Assembly (NCBI GenBank): GCA_003450555.1
Contig: DMFQ01000410.1
Coordinates: 1 to 6,472 of the forward strand
Direction of reading: 5' to 3'
Origin: Ktedonobacter sp.
Lineage (GTDB): Bacteria; Chloroflexota; Ktedonobacteria; Ktedonobacterales; Ktedonobacteraceae
Length of the DNA stretch: 6,472 nt
The position numbers and the translations under genes are program-made. Within the stretch, counting starts at the first letter, position 1. The number at the start of each line of letters is the position of its first letter. Of the stretch, positions 1 through 6,472 are shown in pieces. Under the pieces are notes generated by a model, which was not told where the DNA came from, made no database searches, and worked only from the letters and a program-made list of their open reading frames with translations.

Positions 1-1188
1 CCGCTTGATGAAGGCGGCCCCATTGCAACAGATAAATTTCGTCCGGTCGAGCGCGTTGCTCCAGGCGTTATCACGCGCCAGAGTGTCAATACTCCTGTGC
101 AGACCGGCCTGAAAGCCATTGACAGCATGATCCCCGTCGGACGTGGTCAACGCGAATTGATCATCGGTGACCGCCAGACAGGGAAGACTGCTATCGCTAT
201 CGATACGATCATTAATCAGAAGGGTAAAAACCTGTTCTGTATTTACGTGGCTATCGGTCAAAAGAATTCTTCAGTCGCACGTACGCACGAAATTTTGTCG
301 CAACATGGCGCGATGGAGTATACCATTATTGTCGTAGCAGGTGCCTCCGAGCCTGCTCCTCTGAAGTACCTGGCCCCCTACGCGGGATGTGCTATGGGCG
401 AGGAGTTCATGGAAACAGGGCGTGACGCCCTGATCATCTACGATGACTTGACAAAACATGCTGATGCCTATCGTAACATCTCACTGATCATTCGCCGTCC
501 TCCTGGACGCGAAGCCTACCCCGGTGATGTGTTCTACCTGCACTCCCGCCTGTTAGAACGCGCAGCTCGCCTCAACCAGGACTACGGCGGCGGTTCACTG
601 ACAGCGCTGCCAATCATTGAAACAAAGGCGAACGACCTCTCAGCCTACATTCCGACGAATGTTATCTCGATTACCGATGGGCAGATCTTCCTTGAGACAG
701 ACCTGTTCAACGCTGGTATTCGACCCGCTGTAAACGTGGGTAACTCCGTCTCCCGCGTAGGTGGTAATGCACAGACACCTGCTATGAAACAGGTAGCAGG
801 CACGCTGCGTCTTGACCTTGCCCAGTTCCGTGAGCTTGCCGCATTCGCACAGTTCGCTTCAGACCTGGATAAGGCAACGAAGAGTCGTATTGATCGCGGC
901 CAGCGTTTGACAGAAGTGCTCAAGCAAGGACAATATCAACCAATTACTGTCGAGAAGCAAGTCTCGATTATCTATGCAGCCAACCAGGGCTATCTGGATG
1001 ACGTTGCGCTGGATAAGGTTGCAGCATGGGAAACAGCTTTCTACCGCTATATGGATGCTAACCATCCAGAAATAGGACAGGAGATTATCGATAAGTCTGT
1101 GCAGTCGAAAGAGAAGATGTCCAAAGATTTGCTGAACAAGTTGAATGCTGCTATCGAAGAGTTTAAGCAGACAGCGGCACCGAACTAG
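1..1188 (+). CDS. atpA: ATP synthase F1 subunit alpha (5' end cut off by window)
   Basis: This is the non-catalytic nucleotide-binding alpha subunit of the F1Fo-ATP synthase, which alternates with beta in the membrane-attached F1 hexamer. The frame is open from base 1 and ends at TAG 1186-1188, giving 395 residues. By alignment from memory to E. coli AtpA, about 113 N-terminal residues (the beta-barrel crown) lie outside the window. Visible motifs, numbered from the window start, are the P-loop GDRQTGKT (56-63, with the alpha-specific Gln), the Walker B segment ALIIYDD (143-149), [20 protein letters not shown], and the Ser-Val-Ser-Arg arginine finger (Arg252, equivalent to E. coli Arg376) that reaches into the beta active site. 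The C-terminal helical domain is complete. The loop before [11 protein letters not shown] is short (DYGG), lacking the E. coli insertion. It is the first visible gene of the atp operon; atpG follows after 9 nt. Identification is very secure. Confidence 0.98.
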   Translation, partial: PLDEGGPIATDKFRPVERVAPGVITRQSVNTPVQTGLKAIDSMIPVGRGQRELIIGDRQTGKTAIAIDTIINQKGKNLFCIYVAIGQKNSSVARTHEILSQHGAMEYTIIVVAGASEPAPLKYLAPYAGCAMGEEFMETGRDALIIYDDLTKHADAYRNISLIIRRPPGREAYPGDVFYLHSRLLERAARLNQDYGGGSLTALPIIETKANDLSAYIPTNVISITDGQIFLETDLFNAGIRPAVNVGNSVSRVGGNAQTPAMKQVAGTLRLDLAQFRELAAFAQFASDLDKATKSRIDRGQRLTEVLKQGQYQPITVEKQVSIIYAANQGYLDDVALDKVAAWETAFYRYMDANHPEIGQEIIDKSVQSKEKMSKDLLNKLNAAIEEFKQTAAPN

Positions 1189-1192
1189 GAGG
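1187..1192 (+). promoter_or_regulatory. Shine-Dalgarno site of atpG
   Basis: A perfect AGGAGG overlaps the atpA stop codon and lies 5 nt before the ATG at 1198. It decides the start against another ATG at 1194, which is in a different frame and too close. The overlap suggests coupled translation of atpA and atpG. Confidence 0.8.
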
Positions 1193-1197
1193 CATGT

Positions 1198-2088
1198 ATG
1201 GCATCCACCCGAGAAATTCGGCGGCGTATAAAATCGGTCAAAAATACGGCTCAGATCACTAAAGCTATGCAGATGGTGGCAAGTAGCAAGATGCGGCGAG
1301 CACAGGAGCGCGTCCAACAGGCACGTCCCTACGCAGAGCAGATTCGCGCGCTCGTCTCGCGTCTAGCAAATGCTGTGGGTGAAGATATTGGTGAAGGTGT
1401 GACGTTGCTCAAACAACGCCCCGTACACAATATTGGCATCGTGATGATTACACCAGACCGTGGCCTCTGTGGAGCGCTTCCGAGTAACATCAACCGTAAG
1501 GCTGCAGCTACCGCCCTGGAACTGCAAGGCAATTTAGCAGATCAAGGTGTGCGTCCGGAGGTTGGCTTTGTGACCGTCGGTCGCAAGGGGCGAGACTATA
1601 TCGTTCGCACGCAGAGATCCATGCTGGCAGAGTTTACTAACTATGGCGACAAACCGGCTCTCACCGATGCTACCGCCATTGCTCGTGTTGCGGTTGACGC
1701 TTTTCAAAAGGGCGAAGTTGACGCCGTCTACCTGGTCTACGCCAAGTTTATCAATACCGTGACACAGCAGCCAACTAGCTTTCAGCTTTTGCCTGTACAA
1801 CCGCCATCCAAGGAAGAGAACGACGACCAGAGAGCGGTCGAATACATTTATGAGCCAGACGCGAGAACGATCTTTGAGGCCCTCTTGCCACGGTATGTTG
1901 ATGTACAGGTCTACCAGGCTCTGTTGGAAGCCGTGGCTAGTCAGTATTCGGCTCAGATGGTAGCTATGAAGAACGCCACCGATAGTGCGAATGATCTTGT
2001 TCAAGATCTCACCTTATCATATAACAAGGCTCGTCAGGCCGCGATCACCATGCAGATCCTCGAAGTTGTAGCGGGTTCAACTGTATAA
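1198..2088 (+). CDS. atpG: ATP synthase F1 subunit gamma
   Basis: This is the central rotor shaft of F1, whose N- and C-terminal helices form the coiled coil turning inside the alpha3beta3 ring. The product has 296 residues, close to the usual 285-295. The N-terminus has the conserved segment STREIRRRIKSVKNTAQITKAM, followed by the MVASSKMRRAQ helix. The central Rossmann-like part contains DRGLCGALPSNINR (family form usually DRGLCGGLNSN). The C-terminus has the hallmark MVAMKNATDSANDL and YNKARQAAITMQILEVVAG, which contacts the beta catch loops. The start is fixed by a perfect ribosome site. The gene lies between atpA and atpD as in most bacteria. A charged loop after PVQPPSKEENDDQ is a typical variable region. 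No defects are seen. Confidence 0.98.
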   Translation: MASTREIRRRIKSVKNTAQITKAMQMVASSKMRRAQERVQQARPYAEQIRALVSRLANAVGEDIGEGVTLLKQRPVHNIGIVMITPDRGLCGALPSNINRKAAATALELQGNLADQGVRPEVGFVTVGRKGRDYIVRTQRSMLAEFTNYGDKPALTDATAIARVAVDAFQKGEVDAVYLVYAKFINTVTQQPTSFQLLPVQPPSKEENDDQRAVEYIYEPDARTIFEALLPRYVDVQVYQALLEAVASQYSAQMVAMKNATDSANDLVQDLTLSYNKARQAAITMQILEVVAGSTV

Positions 2089-2138
2089 CCGCCAAAGATC
2101 AGCAAGGTGAGTAAGGGAGATAGAAGGAATAAAAATAA

Positions 2139-3557
<1,419 letters not shown>

Positions 3558-3560
3558 ACT

Positions 3561-4016
3561 ATGGCAACACGCAATACCTTGCACGTCGAGGTAGTGACAG
3601 CTGAGCGTGAGCTCTATAACGGCGAGGCCGATATAGTTAGCGCGCCAGGTTCAGAAGGCATGCTTGGTATACTGCCAAGACATGCCGCCCTGCTGACGAC
3701 GCTCAAACCTGGTGAATTGAACATCAAGCTCAATGGCTCTGAAGAGCCGCTCTTCGTTTCGGGTGGTTTCCTCGAGGTATCCAACAATTCTGTCACAGTC
3801 CTGGCAGACACTGCGGAGCACGCCGAGGAGATTGACCAGGCTCGTGCTGAGGCAGCCCGCCGCCGTGCCCAGGAAAGCCTGGAACAGGCTGAATCGGATA
3901 CGCAGCGCGCCGAGTTAATTGGTGCGCTTGAGCGCGCGATGACCCGCCTGCGAGTCGCGGAGCTAGCACGCAGGCACGGTGGGCGTCGTATCGAGATGCC
4001 CCATTCAGAGCAGTAA
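3561..4016 (+). CDS. atpC: ATP synthase F1 subunit epsilon
   Basis: Epsilon links gamma to the c-ring and, in many bacteria, inhibits ATP hydrolysis through its C-terminal helices. The product has 151 residues, slightly longer than the usual 130-140. Residues 1 to about 87 form the N-terminal beta-sandwich, with the family motif SAPGSEGMLGILPRHAALLT and the FVSGGFLEV strand. Residues from about 88 on are Ala/Arg/Glu-rich (EEIDQARAEAARRRAQESLEQ), predicted as the two-helix C-terminal domain, with a short basic extra tail ending IEMPHSEQ. A GAAGGG inside the end of atpD (3548-3553) lies 7 nt before the ATG, and only 3 nt separate the genes, so translation is probably coupled. It is the last gene of the operon, followed by a strong terminator. 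Confidence 0.96.
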   Translation: MATRNTLHVEVVTAERELYNGEADIVSAPGSEGMLGILPRHAALLTTLKPGELNIKLNGSEEPLFVSGGFLEVSNNSVTVLADTAEHAEEIDQARAEAARRRAQESLEQAESDTQRAELIGALERAMTRLRVAELARRHGGRRIEMPHSEQ

Positions 4017-4045
4017 ATACTCGAATGAACTTGTAGAGATAAATC

Positions 4046-4090
4046 AGTGGGGGTTGGATGTACAGAATACATCCAACCCCCACTTTTCTT
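4046..4090 (+). terminator. Rho-independent terminator of the atp operon
   Basis: A perfect 16-bp inverted repeat (4047-4062 with 4068-4083), extended to 17 bp by an A-T pair, has a 5-nt CAGAA loop and is followed by TTTTCTT (4084-4090). It starts 30 nt after the atpC stop. On the plus strand this is a textbook intrinsic terminator. The minus-strand gene ends only 7 nt beyond it, so the same hairpin may also stop convergent transcripts. On that side the trailing sequence (TGATTTAT) is a weak T-run. Confidence 0.93.
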
Positions 4091-4096
4091 AAGAGC

Positions 4097-5114
4097 TTAA
4101 AAATTTCCTCCGCCGCCGCCTCCACCGAAGTCACCACCCCCACCTCCACCAAAGTCTCCTCCTCCACCTCCACCGAAATCTCCGCCGCCGCCGCCACCAA
4201 AGTCACCACCTGCTCCTCCGCCTCCACCAAAGTCTCCGCTTGCTCCTCCGCCAAAGTCTCCTCCGCCCTGTCCTTGCTGGCCCTGATTCCAACCTTGATC
4301 GCGCGCCTGATCTTCGCCCTGCTCTTTCCCTAATTCATAGCCAACCAGTCCACCGGCTGCCGCGCCCAGGCCGCCTGCGGCCCAGGGATTCATGCCCTGC
4401 CCCTGGTTATTATAGCCGGGTCCACCATAGTTAGGAGGATAGCCCTGGTTATAGGGCTGCTGGTAGGGCATAGCCCCTCCCATCTGTCGCCTTCCAAACA
4501 TACGGCGTCTGGCGCCAAAGATCGCACCCACGATGAGGAGGATCAACAATCCGATGCAACAAAGCGGAAGAAACCCTATTGAAAAGATGCCACCATTGGA
4601 AGCTGGCACGTTCCCATTATTATTGCCATTGCCAGTGGCTACTGGAGCGGCCCCAATGTCCTGGCGCAAAGTGCTAAGGGCAGCTACCGTGGCGCCAGAA
4701 TAGTCACTACTGTTAAAGTTACTCTTAAAAGACTGCACCGCATCCTGGTACTGACTGCTTGAAAGTGAGACGTTCGATCCTCCAACGATCGTCAGGTGAT
4801 GATGCGCTGTATCGATAGCTATCACAATCATATTCGGGTTGGTAATATGGCTGCGCGTCTGCTGATCAAATTGCGCTGTAGAGCCATTGAAGGTACTTGT
4901 TGTATAGATGCTGACAGGATCCGCTAAACCAGACGCTGCGTTTTTTACCTGGCTCTGATCACCCAAAACACGTGCGGCATCGTTGATGTATACTGTATTA
5001 GCAAGCGCTAGCACCGTCGTCGCGCATAGCAAGCACAAGGCAATCCCAAGGCGCCAAAATACCCTTGCGCAGATCCCACGCTAGAGCCTGTGACATTCTT
5101 TTTTTTGTTGTCAT
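4097..5114 (-). CDS. TPM/YgcG-like secreted or membrane protein with Gly-rich repeat tail (5' frame broken)
   Basis: Function is unknown. The continuous frame runs from an in-frame TAG at 5081-5083 down to TAA 4097-4099; its only usual start is TTG 5036-5038, giving 313 residues numbered here. That product begins inside a hydrophobic stretch (LLCATTVLALA, then NTVYINDAARVL). Residues about 16-125 resemble a TPM domain: a VYINDAARVL opening, a MIVIAIDTAHHHLTIVGG strand pair and a Ser-rich helical end. An Asn/Gly linker leads to a transmembrane segment (about 151-175, LPLCCIGLLILLIVGAIFG) followed by RRR, a Gln/Pro/Tyr/Gly-rich stretch (188-216), a glycine-zipper-like segment (220-237) and Gly/Asp-Phe repeats (258-313). 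A better start, ATG 5114 with AAAGGA 8 nt upstream, lies one frame off; removing one G near 5062-5064 joins it to give 338 residues with a full signal peptide. The TPM assignment is by pattern only, without a search. Confidence 0.7.
4100..4267 (-). repeat. Tandem 24-nt repeats coding Gly-rich GGGGGGDF units
   Basis: The last 56 residues of the minus-strand protein are Gly blocks separated by Asp-Phe, in units of 5, 8, 10, 8, 8, 8 and 9 residues. Three consecutive units are exactly GGGGGGDF and the last ends in Asn-Phe at the C-terminus. At DNA level the units differ at synonymous sites (GAC TTC, GAC TTT and GAT TTC for Asp-Phe; mixed Gly codons), so the peptide pattern is better kept than the DNA. 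Gly-rich tails ending in an aromatic residue are known in YgcG-type proteins. Confidence 0.9.
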
Positions 5115-5122
5115 ACCATTTT

Positions 5123-5128
5123 TCCTTT
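5123..5128 (-). promoter_or_regulatory. Ribosome binding site pointing to ATG 5114
   Basis: AAAGGA on the minus strand lies 8 nt before ATG 5114-5112. The TTG at 5036-5038 has no comparable site. This supports 5114 as the original start of the TPM-like gene even though the frames do not join in this sequence. An ATG at 5119 is followed two codons later by TGA and is not usable. Confidence 0.6.
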
Positions 5129-5238
5129 ATGCTTCGAAATAAAGAGGTTCAGCATCAAAGGTATTCTACCATTTGAGAGCAATCCCTCATAAGGCTTTCA
5201 TACTGCTCTGCACAAACCCAAATCGTTTCCTCACATAT

Positions 5239-5267
5239 AGTATACGTACAAAGTCGCAATGGGTTAA
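5239..5267 (-). promoter_or_regulatory. Possible sigma70-type promoter for the TPM-like gene
   Basis: On the minus strand TTAACC (5267-5262, 4 of 6 to TTGACA) and TATACT (5244-5239, 5 of 6 to TATAAT) are separated by exactly 17 nt. Transcription would start near 5232 and give a leader of about 118 nt before ATG 5114. I see no riboswitch-like structure in that leader. This is a motif match only. The remainder of 5115-5282 holds nothing else I can identify, and no clear terminator for the upstream minus-strand gene, so read-through from 5567 is also possible. Confidence 0.35.
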
Positions 5268-5282
5268 ATTTCCAGCAGTTGG

Positions 5283-5567
5283 TTACTGGTGCCCGTCATC
5301 ACCTGGATTCGTTCTTACGCTACTTCGCGCAGGCTCTTCACCAGCTTCAGCTCTCGTACCTCTCCCCATGTCGGCGGGACCGCGGCTAGCCGGTCCAATG
5401 TCCTTGCCAGCTTCGATATCATTCCCGTATGTAGATGTTGTAAGCATCTGTCCACTTTTGTTGCGCCGTGTTATGGCCACTGCTGCCAGGACGATTACCA
5501 GGATCAACAGCACTGCAAGTACAATCAAAAATATTACCAGTTCGCTATTTTGCGGCATTTGAGACAT
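5283..5567 (-). CDS. Small single-pass membrane protein, unknown function
   Basis: I do not recognise this gene. It encodes 94 residues from ATG 5565-5567 to TAA 5283-5285. Residues 1-9 are polar (MSQMPQNSE), about 10-32 form one strongly hydrophobic helix of Leu, Ile, Val and Ala, then TRRNK. By the positive-inside rule this suggests the N-terminus outside and the C-terminus in the cytoplasm. Residues 38-94 are polar, rich in Gly, Ala, Asp, Glu, Arg and Pro, and probably disordered; no enzymatic motif is visible. The frame extends 8 codons further to an ATG at 5591, but AAAGGAG lies 5 nt before the 5567 ATG, so the shorter start is preferred. It is co-directional with the TPM-like gene 168 nt downstream of its stop (measured to ATG 5114) and divergent from gpmI. 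It could be a small envelope protein working with the TPM-like one, but that is only inference from position. Confidence 0.72.
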   Translation of the reverse strand: MSQMPQNSELVIFLIVLAVLLILVIVLAAVAITRRNKSGQMLTTSTYGNDIEAGKDIGPASRGPADMGRGTRAEAGEEPARSSVRTNPGDDGHQ

Positions 5568-5572
5568 AGGAT

Positions 5573-5579
5573 CTCCTTT
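5573..5579 (-). promoter_or_regulatory. Shine-Dalgarno site fixing the start at 5567
   Basis: AAAGGAG on the minus strand sits 5 nt before ATG 5567-5565 and inside the would-be coding region of the longer form starting at 5591. It argues that the first eight codons of the longer frame are leader, not protein. Confidence 0.75.
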
Positions 5580-5600
5580 GTTCTCATTCAAAGACTGACC

Positions 5601-5629
5601 AACATAACTATTTTTAACACGTGATACAA
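5601..5629 (-). promoter_or_regulatory. Possible promoter of the small membrane protein gene
   Basis: On the minus strand TTGTAT (5629-5624) and TATGTT (5606-5601) are spaced by 17 nt. The matches are moderate (3 of 6 and 4 of 6). A transcript from here would start near 5594, just before the Shine-Dalgarno site, which would agree with the 5567 start. The -35 element overlaps the plus-strand -10 candidate at 5625-5630. Motif match only. Confidence 0.25.
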
Positions 5630-5640
5630 TGGGAACACGT
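5616..5640. repeat. Direct AACACGT repeat in the divergent promoter region
   Basis: AACACGT occurs at 5616-5622 and 5634-5640, 18 nt apart start to start, flanking the -10 candidate; a third copy at 5682-5688 lies in the first gpmI codons. The first copy includes the palindrome CACGTG. Spacing near two helical turns could suit a regulator dimer, but the motif is short and may be chance. Confidence 0.3.
5622..5630 (+). promoter_or_regulatory. Possible extended -10 promoter of gpmI
   Basis: TGATACAAT matches the extended -10 pattern TGnTATAAT with one mismatch. No good -35 hexamer is seen at 16-18 nt upstream, which is acceptable for extended -10 promoters. The start would be near 5637, about 40 nt before the gpmI ATG at 5679. 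Motif match only. Confidence 0.35.
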
Positions 5641-5665
5641 TACATCACTATTTCGATAACAACAT

Positions 5666-5669
5666 GGAG
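5666..5669 (+). promoter_or_regulatory. Shine-Dalgarno site fixing gpmI start at 5679
   Basis: GGAG lies 9 nt before ATG 5679-5681 and overlaps the in-frame ATG at 5664. The 5664 ATG has no ribosome site in front of it (TTTCGATAACAAC), so 5679 is the preferred start. Confidence 0.55.
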
Positions 5670-5678
5670 CTTTTTTTC

Positions 5679-6472
5679 ATGAACACGTCAGCTACCGGGC
5701 GACCTCGCCCATTTGTGTTAATTATCCTGGATGGTTGGGGTATCAATTCGCGTAAAGAGGGCAATGCAATCGCTCTTGCTCACACTCCCAACATCGATAA
5801 ACTGGTCCGTAATTGGCCTCATACTGCGGTGAGAACCTCTGGGGAAGCTGTTGGCCTGCCAGAAGGACAGATGGGCAACTCAGAAGTGGGGCATCAGAAT
5901 ATCGGCGCCGGCAAACGCGTTTTGCAAGACTATACGCGCGTTAGCGAGTCGATCCGCGATGGCTCGTTCTATCAGAATCCCGCGTTGCTCAAAGCGATCG
6001 AGCATGTCAAGAAAAATTCATCGCAGTTGCATATTTGTGGTCTCCTTGGCAACGGGGGCGTTCACGCGCACGAGTCGCATTTGGAGGCACTGTTACGACT
6101 AGCACAGATGCACGACGTTCAGCGAGTCTACATTCACGCGTTCACCGATGGGCGGGATTCCTCGCCTACCGGCGGTGTGGAATTTATGCAGTTGCTCCAG
6201 GCCCGCGCCAGCGCGCTTGGTGGAGAACACGCGGCCAAAGTAGCCACGGTCAGCGGGCGTTATTATGCAATGGATCGTGATAATCGTTGGGACCGCACGG
6301 GGATGACCTATTTCGCGATGACCCGTGCGGAGGGTCTGCACGCCAACTCGGCGATAGAAGCCATCCAGCAATCCTATGAGAAAAAAGTGACCGATGAATT
6401 TATACTGCCGACGGTCATCATGGAAAAAAAGCCAGCCAGTTGCTACGGTAAAGGCCGGTGACGCGTTAATTC
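5679..6472 (+). CDS. gpmI: Cofactor-independent phosphoglycerate mutase, N-terminal half, with frameshift near window end
   Basis: This cytoplasmic, metal-dependent enzyme interconverts 3- and 2-phosphoglycerate in glycolysis and gluconeogenesis through a phosphoserine intermediate. About half of the usual roughly 510 residues is present. Numbered from ATG 5679, motifs are LDGWG with metal-binding Asp18, MGNSEVGH with the nucleophilic Ser68 (65-72), NGGVHAH with His129, FTDGRD (155-160) and VSGRYYAMDRDNRWDR (191-206). The phosphatase part is interrupted by the start of the phosphotransferase domain, as in the family. After DEFILPTVIMEK the frame runs into nonsense and TGA at 6459-6461. Skipping one A in the A7 run at 6424-6430 gives SQPVATVKAGDALI, the expected iPGM continuation, open to base 6472. 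The coordinates follow this corrected reading; the rest of the gene lies beyond the window. Its in-frame ATG at 5664 is less likely as start. Confidence 0.93.

Noticed and set aside
97..1188. A GTG at 97 as the start of the first gene
   Set aside because: The same frame is open back to base 1 and codes for conserved AtpA sequence ([21 protein letters not shown]), so the gene is truncated by the window and does not start here.
3793..4254. Minus-strand open frame rich in Val/Glu/Ala overlapping the Gly repeats and atpC
   Set aside because: The 24-nt repeat is a multiple of three and Gly-codon rich, so it keeps other frames open. The product is a low-complexity shadow of the GGGGGGDF array and then runs antisense through atpC.
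4100..4267. The repeat block as a CRISPR array or DNA-level satellite
   Set aside because: There are no unique spacers, the period is 24 nt in frame with a coding sequence, and the variation is synonymous, so it is a protein repeat.
4058..4333. Plus-strand Ser/Thr/Ala-rich open frame across the repeat region
   Set aside because: It begins inside the terminator hairpin, has no ribosome site, and its sequence is the complement of the Gly repeats.
5099..5106. A8 run near the start of the TPM-like gene as a phase-variation switch
   Set aside because: Changing the run to A7 reaches the gene frame but meets TAG at 5081-5083, and A9 gives a third frame. No single-unit slip at this run yields an intact protein; the offset must lie between 5081 and the hydrophobic segment.
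5289..5624. Plus-strand open frames antisense to the small membrane protein gene
   Set aside because: They lack ribosome sites and recognisable domains, while the minus strand has a strong Shine-Dalgarno and a clean transmembrane protein.

Overview
The window is an ordinary bacterial chromosome segment. It carries the 3' half of an F1Fo-ATP synthase operon, two genes of envelope or membrane proteins on the opposite strand, and the start of a glycolytic gene. The F1 order atpA-atpG-atpD-atpC, the moderate GC content and the Gly-rich secreted protein would fit a Chloroflexota genome, perhaps Ktedonobacteria. That placement is an impression from protein style; nothing in the window proves it.

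Layout. Positions 1-4016 (+) hold atpA (5' end cut by the window edge), atpG, atpD and atpC. They are tightly packed, with gaps of 9, 50 and 3 nt, and encode the alpha, gamma, beta and epsilon subunits of the catalytic F1 sector. All key nucleotide-binding and catalytic motifs are intact. A 16-17 bp perfect hairpin followed by a T-run (4046-4090) closes the operon. It sits in the narrow gap to a convergent minus-strand gene (4097 to about 5114). That gene encodes a probable secreted or membrane-anchored TPM/YgcG-like protein with a Gly-rich C-terminal octapeptide repeat. A second minus-strand gene (5283-5567) encodes a 94-residue single-pass membrane protein of unknown function. Diverging from it, gpmI (5679 to the right edge, +) encodes cofactor-independent phosphoglycerate mutase.

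Two reading-frame breaks stand out. The gpmI frame breaks at an A7 run (6424-6430); removing one A restores the expected family sequence to the window end. The TPM-like gene has no good start in its own frame. A well-placed Shine-Dalgarno and ATG (5114) lie upstream one frame off, and removing one base near 5062-5064 joins them into a textbook signal peptide. Both look like single-base insertions, either read errors or real mutations. I found no mobile element, CRISPR array, tRNA or rRNA, and no clearly novel system. The most distinctive object is the TPM-like protein with its Asp-Phe/Gly repeat tail and its small membrane-protein neighbour.
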